From contig NZ_JACJUK010000001.1 in assembly GCF_014235875.1 (NCBI RefSeq), positions 702,405 through 766,404 on the forward strand: a stretch of 64,000 bases of DNA, read 5' to 3'. The first letter of the stretch is position 1. Each line of letters begins with the position of its first letter. This document shows, one piece after another, positions 26,768 through 35,915 of this stretch. The notes below the pieces were generated by a model, which did no database searches, was not told where the DNA came from, and saw nothing but the letters and a program-made list of their open reading frames with translations. The position numbers and the translations under genes are program-made. Source of the DNA: Croceivirga lutea. Its GTDB lineage: Bacteria > Bacteroidota > Bacteroidia > Flavobacteriales > Flavobacteriaceae.

Positions 26768-27979
26768 TTATAAATAAATCATTGCTTGAAGGGTTAATAT
26801 ACCTGTACCGTCAGCATCACCAACTTTGGTATTTGAATATTCTAGACTCAATTTAGAATGATGACCCGTCATAAATAGGTTTGCACCAAGACCAACTCTA
26901 TTGGCACTATCGTCAATTGCATCTATTGACCTATTTTGATATGACAAATAAGGTTGAAAACGACATTTATCTGAAGGCCCAGGTACCAAATAACCTAAAT
27001 GCCCGTAGAGCATATTACCAGTACCATAAGCACCAAGATTATAATTTTCACCATAATCATTATTTTGATACGTTGCATATGCAGTAATAGCAGACCCATC
27101 TTGTCCCAAGGGTGCATCATAAAATGCGTCAATAGCAAAAATGTTAACATTTGCTCCTTCCCCATCAGCTTCCACAACACCATTTTTATGGGTAAAAAAC
27201 CCAGCACCAATGTTAAAGACTTTTTTACTACCTAAATAAGTTCCCACCTTATAGGGTAAGAAATTGGACTCTTGGTCTAAAAAATTATAATCTACATAAC
27301 CTTGAAATACTTTTCCTGCATCGGCAGAGCCTAGTATTCTTCTGCCTCCGTATACGGTTACACCATCTGCAACAGGGTCTCTATTATCTAAAGTACTAGT
27401 GCCAGCCTCATTTATTGCGAATCTATATTGTAGTTTTCCAATTTTACCTTTTGCATAAATTCCTATATGTCTTGCAAATTGGTCTGACAAACCAATAGTA
27501 GCCCAAGATTGTCTGTTATTATCAAGGGTCATCATATTAAGTGTACTTTGATTGTTCAATCTAGAAATACCATTCCAATAATGTAACCCAGCACCTACAT
27601 GAAAATCATCTGCAACTTTCCATTCTCCCCAAAAATCATGAAAGAATAGTTGAGAACGTTCTCCAGTACCAATTGGACTAGTATTACCACCATTTAAACT
27701 ATTTAATCCAAAATGGGTGAGTATTAAAAATTTCTTATTAAGCTGTGTAAAAGTTAGAAATCTAGCTCTTCTTATACTCATATTAAGAGCACTTGCATCA
27801 TCTGGCAAGTTATCATTGTATTGAGCCCAAAATTGGCCCCAAGCAATAAAACGCATGTATTTTGTACCTTCTTCATTCAGCTTTACCTTGTAACCACCCG
27901 TGTATTCAGTGTTACCTTGTGAAAAAGTGAAAAAGCAGGATAACAAACATACTGTTATACTAAAATTTAGTTTTCTCAT
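26768..27979 (-). CDS. outer membrane porin, carbohydrate/carboxylate type
   Basis: A 403-residue protein from the ATG at 27979, which gives a clean signal peptide (MRKLNFSITVCLLSCFFTFSQ). The frame can be extended ten residues upstream to 28009, but that prefix would spoil the signal. The mature chain is rich in alternating aromatic beta strands (MRFIAWGQFWAQYND; GIYAKGKIGKLQYRF) and ends in a strand with a terminal aromatic/Leu, typical of a 16-18-strand barrel. As first gene of the operon it would admit the substrate of the symporter. Confidence 0.82.
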   Translation of the reverse strand: MRKLNFSITVCLLSCFFTFSQGNTEYTGGYKVKLNEEGTKYMRFIAWGQFWAQYNDNLPDDASALNMSIRRARFLTFTQLNKKFLILTHFGLNSLNGGNTSPIGTGERSQLFFHDFWGEWKVADDFHVGAGLHYWNGISRLNNQSTLNMMTLDNNRQSWATIGLSDQFARHIGIYAKGKIGKLQYRFAINEAGTSTLDNRDPVADGVTVYGGRRILGSADAGKVFQGYVDYNFLDQESNFLPYKVGTYLGSKKVFNIGAGFFTHKNGVVEADGEGANVNIFAIDAFYDAPLGQDGSAITAYATYQNNDYGENYNLGAYGTGNMLYGHLGYLVPGPSDKCRFQPYLSYQNRSIDAIDDSANRVGLGANLFMTGHHSKLSLEYSNTKVGDADGTGILTLQAMIYL

Positions 27980-28044
27980 TTTTAGAAGTTTATAGTTAGT
28001 TGCATGCACTACGAACTTCTAAAAAAAGTATTCATAACAAAAAG

Positions 28045-28076
28045 TTAATATACTTATTTGTTAAATTAATATACTT
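28045..28076 (-). promoter_or_regulatory. paired direct repeat upstream of the porin operon
   Basis: The 11-mer TTAATATACTT occurs at 28045-28055 and 28066-28076, start to start 21 bp, or two helical turns. A partial inverted copy (AAGTATTCAT) lies at 28027-28036. This looks like an operator for the operon, probably read by the regulator encoded immediately upstream, whose stop codon the second copy overlaps. Confidence 0.5.
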
Positions 28077-28488
28077 AATCTCTGAATCGCTCCCATTTAA
28101 TAAGCATAAACTTATCACCCAATTCAGTTACCAACACTCCAGCACCGGTAATATTTTTAGTATCTAAGAAATAATTTTGCAGTTCGTTATGATTTAGAAT
28201 TTTGTAAGTAGGATGGTACTTTGCGCTGTAAGGTCTTTTGATTCCGTATTTTTTAACCCAATTAGAAACAGACACGTGAGAAACCCCTAGAATTCGTTCA
28301 ATTTCTCTATAGGTAAGTCCTTCTAAATACAGCTGTAATGCCTTATTCACATAATAATCATCTATTTGTTTACCAACTTTATCAACCGTAAAATAATAGT
28401 TGCATATTTTGCATTTATAACGCTGTCTGTTGCTTACAATACCAGCCTTAATATATTTTTCTGAACTACAATTAGGACACTGTTTCAT
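28075..28488 (-). CDS. zinc-ribbon/HTH regulator resembling IS1 InsA (domesticated)
   Basis: A 137-residue protein. Residues 1-35 form a zinc ribbon with four Cys (CPNCSS...YKCKICNYYF), followed by a helix-turn-helix (about 50-80, YREIERILGVSHVSVSNWVKKYG). This pairing is that of InsA, the DNA-binding part of IS1 transposase. The last 55 residues are different and no DDE catalytic part or IS ends are seen. It stands alone before the porin operon with tidy repeat pairs in both flanking promoters, so I read it as a transposase-derived transcription factor for short-chain fatty acid use. Confidence 0.75.
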   Translation of the reverse strand: MKQCPNCSSEKYIKAGIVSNRQRYKCKICNYYFTVDKVGKQIDDYYVNKALQLYLEGLTYREIERILGVSHVSVSNWVKKYGIKRPYSAKYHPTYKILNHNELQNYFLDTKNITGAGVLVTELGDKFMLIKWERFRD

Positions 28489-28500
28489 TAAATATATATT

Positions 28501-28529
28501 TATTTAGCATAAATATATCTATTTAGCAT
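28501..28529 (-). promoter_or_regulatory. paired direct repeat before the InsA-like regulator
   Basis: TATTTAGCAT occurs at 28501-28510 and 28520-28529, start to start 19 bp, just upstream of the regulator start at 28488. It may be an autoregulatory operator. The sequence differs from the pair before the porin. Confidence 0.45.
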
Positions 28530-28561
28530 TATTATTCAAACAATCTATCAATTATTAATTT

Positions 28562-28608
28562 AAAAAAAAGTGCTGTATAAATATGACAATATCATATCTA
28601 CACAGCAT
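28562..28608 (-). terminator. purC terminator
   Basis: A long imperfect hairpin with outer stem TGCTGT (28571-28576) / ACAGCA (28602-28607) and inner paired ATATGA/TCATAT. On the minus strand it is followed by a run of eight T. It lies 25 bp past the purC stop. Confidence 0.75.
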
Positions 28609-28632
28609 TTTACTTTAGATTATCGATAAAAT

Positions 28633-29592
28633 TTAGCTGTTTTTGTTTATAAATTCTGAAATGGAGTTTCCTATTCTTTCATGTATGTTAGAAACATCCG
28701 CTTTTTGAAATTTTTCTCCCGTAATATTTTCATAAAGCTCTATGTAACGTTCAGAAACAGAAGTAATATAGTCATCTGACATTTCTGGTACCGATTGACC
28801 TTCTAACCCTTGAAAACCATTAGTTATGAGCCATTGACGTACAAATTCTTTTGAAAGTTGCTTTTGAGGTTCTTTGTTTTTTTGACGCTCTTCATAACCT
28901 TCAGCATAGAAATAGCGTGAAGAATCTGGAGTATGTATTTCATCTATCAATACAATTTTACCCTCTTTTGTTTTACCAAATTCATATTTAGTATCCACAA
29001 GAATTAAATTGCGCTCGGCTGCAATTTTTGTTCCCCTTTCGAACAAAGCACGAGTATATTTTTCTAAAATTAAGTAGTCTTCTTCAGAAACAATACCTTT
29101 CTTTAGTATATCTTCTCTTGAGATATCTTCGTCATGGTCACCTTTCTCTGCTTTAGTAGCAGGTGTAATTATAGGTTCAGGAAACTTATCATTCTCAATC
29201 ATACCCTCAGGCATGGGTACTCCACAAAGTAAGCGTTTACCAGCTTTATATTCTCTAGCTGCGTGCCCTGATAAATAACCTCTGATAACCATTTCTACCT
29301 TAAATGGTTCACAGGCTTTACCAACCGCAACGTTAGGGTCAGGTGTTGCTGTTAACCAATTAGGTACAATATCAGCGGTAACCTGCATCATTTTCGTGGC
29401 AATTTGATTCAAAATTTGCCCTTTGTAAGGTATACCTTTTGGCATTACTACATCAAAGGCTGAGAGCCGGTCTGTAGCCACCATCACCAAAATATCGTTC
29501 TTTAATTGGTATACTTCTCTTACTTTTCCGCGATACACTGATTTCTGACCAGGGAAATGAAAATTGGTCTCCATTAACGTATTTGTCGCCAT
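28633..29592 (-). CDS. purC: SAICAR synthase (phosphoribosylaminoimidazole-succinocarboxamide synthase)
   Basis: A 319-residue cytoplasmic enzyme of purine synthesis that joins CAIR and aspartate with ATP. Motifs seen: GKVREVYQL near the start, [34 protein letters not shown], and [25 protein letters not shown]. It is the longer form (about 310 residues) found in Bacteroidota and eukaryotes, not the about 240-residue form. It follows the phoH gene with no gap, so they share a transcript. Confidence 0.96.
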   Translation of the reverse strand: MATNTLMETNFHFPGQKSVYRGKVREVYQLKNDILVMVATDRLSAFDVVMPKGIPYKGQILNQIATKMMQVTADIVPNWLTATPDPNVAVGKACEPFKVEMVIRGYLSGHAAREYKAGKRLLCGVPMPEGMIENDKFPEPIITPATKAEKGDHDEDISREDILKKGIVSEEDYLILEKYTRALFERGTKIAAERNLILVDTKYEFGKTKEGKIVLIDEIHTPDSSRYFYAEGYEERQKNKEPQKQLSKEFVRQWLITNGFQGLEGQSVPEMSDDYITSVSERYIELYENITGEKFQKADVSNIHERIGNSISEFINKNS

Positions 29593-30552
29593 TTAAAATT
29601 GATTTTGGTGTTCTATATTTTTATAAGCATCAATTACCTTCTTTACCAATTTATGACGAATTACGTCTTTATCATCTAAATGAATAATGCTTATGCCTTT
29701 AATATTTTTAAGTACGAGTAACGCCTCTTTTAGTCCAGAAATTACTCTCCTTGGTAAATCAATTTGACCTGGGTCACCTGTTAATAAGAACTTTGCGTTT
29801 TTACCCATACGAGTTAAAAACATCTTCATTTGGGCGTGCGTGGTATTTTGCGCTTCATCTAGAATTACAAAAGCGTTATCTAAAGTTCGCCCACGCATAA
29901 ATGCCATAGGAGCTATTTGTATAGTACCATCCTCTATATATTTCTCTAGTTTTTCTGATGGTATCATATCTCTTAAAGCATCATATAATGGCTGCATATA
30001 AGGGTCCAATTTCTCTTTTAAATCGCCCGGTAAAAAACCTAAATTTTCTCCAGCCTCAACAGCTGGTCTTGTTAAAATAATTTTTCTGACTTGTTTTTCT
30101 TTTAATGCTTTTACGGCTAAAGCAACTCCCGTATACGTTTTACCAGTACCTGCTGGCCCAATAGCAAAAACCATATCATTTTTCAATACCGCATCAACTA
30201 ACCTTCTTTGGTTTACAGTTTGCGCTTTTATTAAACGGCCACTTACTCCATGAACTAAGACTTCACTGCTAACAGCCGATGCCTTAACGTCTTCAGCACC
30301 ATTCACTGTAAGTAAACGTTCTATGGCGTTTTCATCTAACTTGTTGTATTTGGCAAAATGCTCGGTAATCATATCAAAACGTTTGTCAAACTCTTCTAAA
30401 CGTTCTTCATCGCCATAGACCTTTATTTTATTACCTCTTGCAACTATTTTAAGTTTTGGAAAATATTTTTTTATAAGCTCAATATTCTCGTTCTGAAGTC
30501 CAAAAAATTCACGTGGACTTATTTCTGTAAGTTCTATTATTAATTCGTTCAA
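29593..30552 (-). CDS. phoH: PhoH-family ATPase
   Basis: A 319-residue cytoplasmic ATPase. An N-terminal KH-like region (about 20-60) precedes the P-loop ATPase, with Walker A GPAGTGKT near residue 137 and Walker B FVILDEAQN near 235. The PhoH family is tied to RNA metabolism and ribosome or phosphate stress; its substrate is not settled. It abuts purC. A -7 box TAAGTTTG on the minus strand (30627-30620) probably starts this unit. Confidence 0.93.
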   Translation of the reverse strand: MNELIIELTEISPREFFGLQNENIELIKKYFPKLKIVARGNKIKVYGDEERLEEFDKRFDMITEHFAKYNKLDENAIERLLTVNGAEDVKASAVSSEVLVHGVSGRLIKAQTVNQRRLVDAVLKNDMVFAIGPAGTGKTYTGVALAVKALKEKQVRKIILTRPAVEAGENLGFLPGDLKEKLDPYMQPLYDALRDMIPSEKLEKYIEDGTIQIAPMAFMRGRTLDNAFVILDEAQNTTHAQMKMFLTRMGKNAKFLLTGDPGQIDLPRRVISGLKEALLVLKNIKGISIIHLDDKDVIRHKLVKKVIDAYKNIEHQNQF

Positions 30553-30672
30553 ATAAACTTGTGTTTTAGTTGTTTACATTTTGACATTTCAGTTGCTGCT
30601 TTTTAGCTACTTTTACAAACAAACTTAACCAAATTTCGGTACGAGAACTGAAAAAACTATCAACACTGTTTA

Positions 30673-31503
30673 ATGGCAATCATTACTTTAACAACTGACT
30701 TTGGCACCAAAGACCATTCAGTAGGCGCGGTTAAAGGGCGTATTTTAAGTGAAATGCCAGCGGTTACCATTGTTGATATTTCACATAACATATCGCCCTT
30801 TAATATTTTAGAAGCGGCATATATTCTAAAAAATGCCTACCACCAGTTTCCTGCGGGAACTATACATATCATAGGAGTAGATTCAGAACCTTCTCCTGAA
30901 AATAAATCGTTAATAGTAGCCTTAAATGGGCATTATTTTATTGGTGGAGATAATGGTATTATCTCCTTAATTGCAGAGAATAATTCACCAGATAATATAG
31001 CAGAATTTAATGTTCCTAACTTAGTTCGTAATTCATTTCCAGTATTAAACAATTTTTGTGTGGTAGCGTGCCATTTGGCCAGGGGCGGAAAATTAGAAGT
31101 TGTGGGTAAACCTATAACTAAGCTTAAAGATGTTAAAGATTTTGAACCTAGAATCACCAATAATGGCAATAGTATTAGTGGAAATATTATTTATATAGAT
31201 GCGTACGGTAACGTAGTTACTAACATTAGCAAAACACTATTTGAGGCCTATAGAAATGGTCGCGAATTTGAAATCATTGCTAGGCGAGAAAAATTGAAAA
31301 AGATTTATAATAGCTATAATGAATTTATAGATTTTGATTTATCAACCAACCAAAGAAAAGGGGACGGTGATTTTATTGCCCTTTTTAATACTACTGGAAT
31401 GATTGAATTGGCTATTTACAAAAGTAATCTACAAGGAGCCGGTAGTGCAGCTACATTAATTGGCCTTAAATACCAAGATCTTATTACTATAAACTTTTTA
31501 TAA
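30673..31503 (+). CDS. SAM hydroxide adenosyltransferase-like protein (DUF62)
   Basis: A 276-residue soluble protein of the DUF62/SAM hydrolase family, related to fluorinase and chlorinase. It has the N-terminal TLTTDFGTKD with the conserved Asp, then GVDSEPSP and the GGDNGIISLI stretch. The family cleaves S-adenosylmethionine to adenosine and methionine. The DUF62 protein start is 120 bp from the divergent phoH start. Its last base is shared with the start of the ABM gene, so the next gene is translationally coupled. Confidence 0.9.
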   Translation: MAIITLTTDFGTKDHSVGAVKGRILSEMPAVTIVDISHNISPFNILEAAYILKNAYHQFPAGTIHIIGVDSEPSPENKSLIVALNGHYFIGGDNGIISLIAENNSPDNIAEFNVPNLVRNSFPVLNNFCVVACHLARGGKLEVVGKPITKLKDVKDFEPRITNNGNSISGNIIYIDAYGNVVTNISKTLFEAYRNGREFEIIARREKLKKIYNSYNEFIDFDLSTNQRKGDGDFIALFNTTGMIELAIYKSNLQGAGSAATLIGLKYQDLITINFL

Positions 31504-31799
31504 TGCTTGTTAGAATTGTAAAACTGACCTTTAAACCTGAAAATATTTCTAGCTTTGAAACCATTTTTGAAGAAAGTAAAGCGCAAATTCGAAATTTTAA
31601 AGGTTGTAATCGTTTAGAGCTTTTTCAAGACACTCATAACAATGCTATTTTTTTTACCTACAGTTATTGGGATAATGAGGAAGCACTAAATAGTTATAGA
31701 AACTCTGACTTTTTTCAAAAAACATGGGCAAAAACCAAAGCTTTGTTTGCAGATAAACCAAATGCTTGGAGTGTTCAAAAAAGATTCATTTTAGATTGA
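31503..31799 (+). CDS. ABM-domain (antibiotic biosynthesis monooxygenase-like) protein
   Basis: A 98-residue ferredoxin-like fold protein of the ABM family (MLVRIVKLTFKPENISSFET, then FFTYSYWDNEEALNSYRNSD). Small stand-alone members are often called putative quinol monooxygenases, but most have no proven activity. It overlaps the DUF62 gene by 1 bp and lies 3 bp before the gldFG gene. Confidence 0.85.
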   Translation: MLVRIVKLTFKPENISSFETIFEESKAQIRNFKGCNRLELFQDTHNNAIFFTYSYWDNEEALNSYRNSDFFQKTWAKTKALFADKPNAWSVQKRFILD

Positions 31800-31802
31800 T
31801 TT

Positions 31803-34184
31803 ATGTTAGCAATTTTTAGAAAAGAAATTCAGTCTTTTTTTTCATCACCATTAGGATACGTAATAATTGGTTTATTTCTATTACTATCAAGCCTTTTTTT
31901 ATGGGTATTTAAGGGGGCTTTTAATCTTTTTGATTATGGTTTTGCTGACCTAACACCATTCTTTTTATTGGCACCTTGGGTGTTTTTATTTTTAATTCCG
32001 GCATTGAGTATGAAGAGTTTTTCTGAAGAGAAAAGTCTTGGTACACTTGAGTTATTAAAAATAAAACCCATCTCCACATTACAATTGGTGATGGGCAAGT
32101 TTTGGGGAATTTTAGTTTTATGCATTTTTGCCATACTGCCAACATTAATTTATGTGGTGGCTATCTCTAATCTTGGTACTACCAAAGGAAATTTTGATTC
32201 TGGTGTTGTTCTTGGTTCTTACTTTGGATTGGTATTTTTAATGGCGTTATATACCGCTATCGGAGTCTTTTCTTCTTCCATAACAAGAAATCAAATTTTA
32301 GCTTTCCTTTTAGCTGTTTTATTAAGTTTTTGCTTTTTTTATGGATTTGATGCTGTAAGTTCTTTAGTTTCTAATGGTTCAACACAAAGGGGAATAAAAG
32401 AGTTTGGAGCACTCTACCATTTTGAAAGTATTGCAAAAGGTGTTTTTAAAATACAAGACAGTATTTATTTTGTTGGACTGACCTTAACATTTTTATTGCT
32501 TACCAAATTAGTAATAGATGGTAAACTGCATAAAAAAGCGTTTTTACCCATTTTACTAACCTTATTTTTGACTGTAACAGGCGCTAAATTTTTAGATTAT
32601 CGTATTGATTTTACAGAAGATAAAAGATTCACGTTGTCAGAACAGTCTAAAAATTCAGCTAAAAATTTAGAAACTCCTGTAATTGTTGATATTTTATTAG
32701 ATGGGAAACTTCCACCAGAATTTGCTCGTTTACAAGATGAAACGCTTCAGTTATTAGAACAGTTTAAGGCTGAAAATAATAAAATCTCTTTCAATCTAAT
32801 AAACCCATTAGAAGGTGAAAACCAGCAACAGATAGTTACCGAATTACAAAATATTGGTTTAACACCAGCAAATATTACTACCCAAGAGAACGGTAAAGTT
32901 TCTCAAGAATTGGTATTCCCATGGGCAATGGTTAATACAGGGAGTAGAACCGTAAAAGTTCCTTTACTCAAAAATAAACTTGGTGCTACCACAGCAGATA
33001 GAGTAAATAATTCTGTACAGCAATTGGAATATGTTTTTGCAGACGCCTTCTCTAAATTAGCTATCACTACCAAAAAACAAGTTGCCGTTATAAAAGGTAA
33101 TAATGAATTAGAAGATATTTATTTAGCAGACTTTCTTACGAGTATTAAAGACTACTATAATATTGGAGCTTTTACACTTGATTCAGTCGCTACAAATCCG
33201 CAACAAACCCTTGAACAATTAGGTAACTATGATTTAGCATTAATTGCTAAACCCAATAACGCATTTACAGATAAAGAAAAATATGTTTTAGACCAATTCA
33301 TAATAAATGGTGGTAAATCTATTTGGTTAATAGACCAAGTTGCCATGGAGTTGGATAGTTTGTTCAACGAAACAGGTTCCAACATTGCTACGCGTATAAA
33401 CTTAAATTTAAACGACTTTTTCTTTAAGTACGGTGTTCGAATTAATCCTGTTTTAGTAAATGATTTATACAATACGCCAATAGTTTTGGCATCTGGTGAG
33501 GACCAAAGCGCTACGTATAATCCGTTACCTTGGCCCTATCATCCTATGGTGTTTTCAAAAAACAATCATCCCATAAATACAAATATTGAAGCTGTCCAAT
33601 TTCAATTTGCCAATATTATAGACACGCTAAGTAACACCAATAAAAAAACTGTGCTTTTAGAATCTTCACCGCTTTCGATGGCAGAAGGTATACCTACTGA
33701 GATTTCATTAGAAACCATTTCTAATCCCAACCCTAAAGAAACCTATGTAGGAAAAGGAAATTTACCTTTAGCTGTTCTAATTGAAGGTGCCTTTTCTTCA
33801 GCCTTTAAGAATCGAATTAAACCTTTTCAATACAGTGAAGCAAAAGAAGAAGGCGGGCTAAATAAAATGATTCTGATTGCTGATGGTGATGTTATAAAAA
33901 ATCAAATTAGAAATGGTCAACCCCTTGAACTTGGCTACGATAAATGGACCAATAGCTTTTATGGTAACAAAGAATTTTTGATGAACAGCCTAAACTATCT
34001 GCTAGATGATGATCAACTTATAAACATTAGGTCGAAGAATGTTGAAATACCAATGCTAGACCCTCAAAAAATAAGTGAACAAAAAACCAAATGGCAGCTA
34101 ATAACCGTCTTATTACCAATAGTTTTAAGTTTAGTTTTAGGCCTAACTTTTAATACCATTCGTAAACGCAAATATGCAAAGTAG
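31803..34184 (+). CDS. gldFG: GldF-GldG fusion, gliding motility ABC transporter membrane protein
   Basis: A 793-residue membrane protein joining two parts usually encoded as separate genes. Residues about 1-240 are the ABC-2 type permease GldF (six helices, FRKEIQSFFSSPLGYVI, FSEEKSLGTLELL). Residues about 245-793 are GldG: one helix, then a large periplasmic part (DKRFTLSEQSKNSAKNLETP), and a terminal helix (about 765-785). No stop or frameshift separates them. In gliding Bacteroidota GldF/GldG work with ATPase GldA, which is not in this window. It follows the ABM gene by 3 bp. Confidence 0.88.
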   Translation: MLAIFRKEIQSFFSSPLGYVIIGLFLLLSSLFLWVFKGAFNLFDYGFADLTPFFLLAPWVFLFLIPALSMKSFSEEKSLGTLELLKIKPISTLQLVMGKFWGILVLCIFAILPTLIYVVAISNLGTTKGNFDSGVVLGSYFGLVFLMALYTAIGVFSSSITRNQILAFLLAVLLSFCFFYGFDAVSSLVSNGSTQRGIKEFGALYHFESIAKGVFKIQDSIYFVGLTLTFLLLTKLVIDGKLHKKAFLPILLTLFLTVTGAKFLDYRIDFTEDKRFTLSEQSKNSAKNLETPVIVDILLDGKLPPEFARLQDETLQLLEQFKAENNKISFNLINPLEGENQQQIVTELQNIGLTPANITTQENGKVSQELVFPWAMVNTGSRTVKVPLLKNKLGATTADRVNNSVQQLEYVFADAFSKLAITTKKQVAVIKGNNELEDIYLADFLTSIKDYYNIGAFTLDSVATNPQQTLEQLGNYDLALIAKPNNAFTDKEKYVLDQFIINGGKSIWLIDQVAMELDSLFNETGSNIATRINLNLNDFFFKYGVRINPVLVNDLYNTPIVLASGEDQSATYNPLPWPYHPMVFSKNNHPINTNIEAVQFQFANIIDTLSNTNKKTVLLESSPLSMAEGIPTEISLETISNPNPKETYVGKGNLPLAVLIEGAFSSAFKNRIKPFQYSEAKEEGGLNKMILIADGDVIKNQIRNGQPLELGYDKWTNSFYGNKEFLMNSLNYLLDDDQLINIRSKNVEIPMLDPQKISEQKTKWQLITVLLPIVLSLVLGLTFNTIRKRKYAK

Positions 34185-34241
34185 TGTTAATAAATAAGTT
34201 TTCTAAGCAAGCGCATTTAAAATATCTTTGTGTTTAACTGT

Positions 34242-34272
34242 TTTGCCTTGGCGTAGTTTACACTTATCTTTA
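34242..34272 (+). promoter_or_regulatory. dnaN promoter
   Basis: The -33 box TTTG (34242-34245) and -7 box TATCTTTA (34265-34272) are separated by 19 bp, matching the Bacteroidota housekeeping consensus. dnaN starts 32 bp further on. Confidence 0.6.
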
Positions 34273-34304
34273 TAAAGCAAAATAGTAAGCTAAAATTTAG
34301 TTGA

Positions 34305-35423
34305 ATGAGATTTATCGTATCAAGCACGTATTTGTTGAAAAACCTTCAGGTATTAGGAGGGGTTATAAATAGCAGCAATACGCTGCCTATCTTAGATAAT
34401 TTCCTTTTTGATTTACAAAAGACCAAATTAACGGTATCTGCTTCAGACTTAGAAAGTACTATGAGTTCTGAATTGGAAGTAGAATCAGATGCTGAGGGAC
34501 TAATCGCAGTTCCTGCAAAATTATTATTAGATACTTTAAAAACATTTCCTGAACAACCTTTAACATTTACGGTTGAAGATAATAACACTATTGAAATAAG
34601 CTCTAACCATGGTAAATATGCCTTAGCCTATGCGGATGGTAATGAGTTTCCGAAAGCAGTTGAATTAGCCAATCCTAGTTCTACGGTTATCTTGGGTGAT
34701 GTTTTAGCAACTGCAATTTCTAAAACAATTTTTGCTGCTGGTAATGATGATTTAAGGCCCGTAATGAGCGGAGTATTCTTTCAATTTTCACCAGAAAAAC
34801 TAACGTTTGTTTCAACAGACGCACATAAGCTTGTAAAATACGAGCGTGAAGATTTAAAAGCTTCTGAAGTAGCAGAATTTATAATGCCTAAGAAACCTTT
34901 AAACTTGTTAAAGGGAATTTTGGCTGGATCAGAATCAGACGTTACCATAGAATACAATGAAAGTAATGCCAAATTTACGTTTGATAATACAGAATTAATT
35001 TGCCGTTTAATTGATGGTAAATATCCTAATTACGAAGCTGTAATTCCGAAAGAAAATCCAAATAAGCTAACAATTGCAAGAAATCAATTTTTAAGCTCTG
35101 TACGTAGAGTTTCAATTTTTTCAAATAAAACAACCCATCAAATACGTTTAAAAATAGCTGGTGCAGAATTGAACATTTCTGCCGAAGACGTTGATTACAG
35201 CAACAAAGCTGAGGAAAGACTTACTTGTGATTATCAAGGTGATGATATGCAAATTGGCTTTAACTCTCGTTTTTTACTAGAAATGTTAGGTAACCTTTCT
35301 TCTGATGATGTTTCTTTAGAAATGAGTTTACCAAATAGAGCTGGAATTTTAACACCAACAGATGGGTTAGATGAAGGTGAAAAAGTTACGATGTTAGTAA
35401 TGCCTGTAATGCTTAACAACTAA
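34305..35423 (+). CDS. dnaN: DNA polymerase III beta subunit (sliding clamp)
   Basis: A 372-residue clamp protein of three similar domains, about 120 residues each. Recognised by MRFIVSSTYLLKNLQVLGGVINSSNTLPIL, DNFLFDL, HKLVKYER (peptide-binding groove region) and the C-terminal VMPVMLNN, equivalent to the PMR(L) end of other clamps. It forms a ring dimer that tethers DNA polymerase III. Single-gene unit with its own promoter and a strong terminator. It is not next to dnaA here. Confidence 0.97.
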   Translation: MRFIVSSTYLLKNLQVLGGVINSSNTLPILDNFLFDLQKTKLTVSASDLESTMSSELEVESDAEGLIAVPAKLLLDTLKTFPEQPLTFTVEDNNTIEISSNHGKYALAYADGNEFPKAVELANPSSTVILGDVLATAISKTIFAAGNDDLRPVMSGVFFQFSPEKLTFVSTDAHKLVKYEREDLKASEVAEFIMPKKPLNLLKGILAGSESDVTIEYNESNAKFTFDNTELICRLIDGKYPNYEAVIPKENPNKLTIARNQFLSSVRRVSIFSNKTTHQIRLKIAGAELNISAEDVDYSNKAEERLTCDYQGDDMQIGFNSRFLLEMLGNLSSDDVSLEMSLPNRAGILTPTDGLDEGEKVTMLVMPVMLNN

Positions 35424-35442
35424 AATATCAGTATTGAATTAA

Positions 35443-35472
35443 AAAAGCCAGTTCTTTTGAACTGGCTTTTTT
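35443..35472. terminator. bidirectional terminator between dnaN and the DUF4870 gene
   Basis: The stem AAAAGCCAGTTC / GAACTGGCTTTT has a TTTT loop and T/A runs on both sides. It serves the convergent dnaN and DUF4870 genes. Confidence 0.88.
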
Positions 35473-35831
35473 TATATAAATCGTATAGTTAAAAAATAAC
35501 TTGGTGACTCACCGTTAGCCGCTTTAACAGCATTTACGATTGGCATAATAAAACCCAAAATACCAACACCTATCAGCGTTAGTATTCCTAAGCCTAATAA
35601 AAGAATTGCCGGAATACTCAAAATAATATAAAGTAACATGCTCAATTGAAAATTTACGATTGCTTTACCATGTTCGTTCATACCTTCTACTGAATTTCTA
35701 GAGGTTAACCAAATAACAAATGGCACCCAAAATCCTCCAAAGCCGGTAACATAGTATAATAATTGTGTTAAATGGGTAATCGCCAGTAAAGAACTATCCT
35801 TACGTAAAACTTTTTGATTTACTAATTCCAT
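35472..35831 (-). CDS. DUF4870 small membrane protein
   Basis: A 119-residue membrane protein with three hydrophobic helices and the DUF4870 pattern (LLAITHLTQLLYYVTGFGGFWVPFVIW, then HGKAIVNFQLSM). The start is taken at ATG 35831 (MELVNQKVL); the upstream extension to 35870 is not typical and crosses the divergent promoter region. Function unknown. Divergent from mnmE. Confidence 0.85.
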   Translation of the reverse strand: MELVNQKVLRKDSSLLAITHLTQLLYYVTGFGGFWVPFVIWLTSRNSVEGMNEHGKAIVNFQLSMLLYIILSIPAILLLGLGILTLIGVGILGFIMPIVNAVKAANGESPSYFLTIRFI

Positions 35832-35915
35832 GATTTTATTTTTTTGAATGATGTACCTAATACGTCGCAACTTTATGCAAATTGTTACAGCTTCGGTAAT
35901 TTGTATTTTTGCAGC

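Noticed and set aside
28075..28488. An active IS1-type insertion sequence
   Set aside because: Only the zinc-ribbon/HTH part is present; no InsB catalytic frame, terminal inverted repeats or target duplication were seen.
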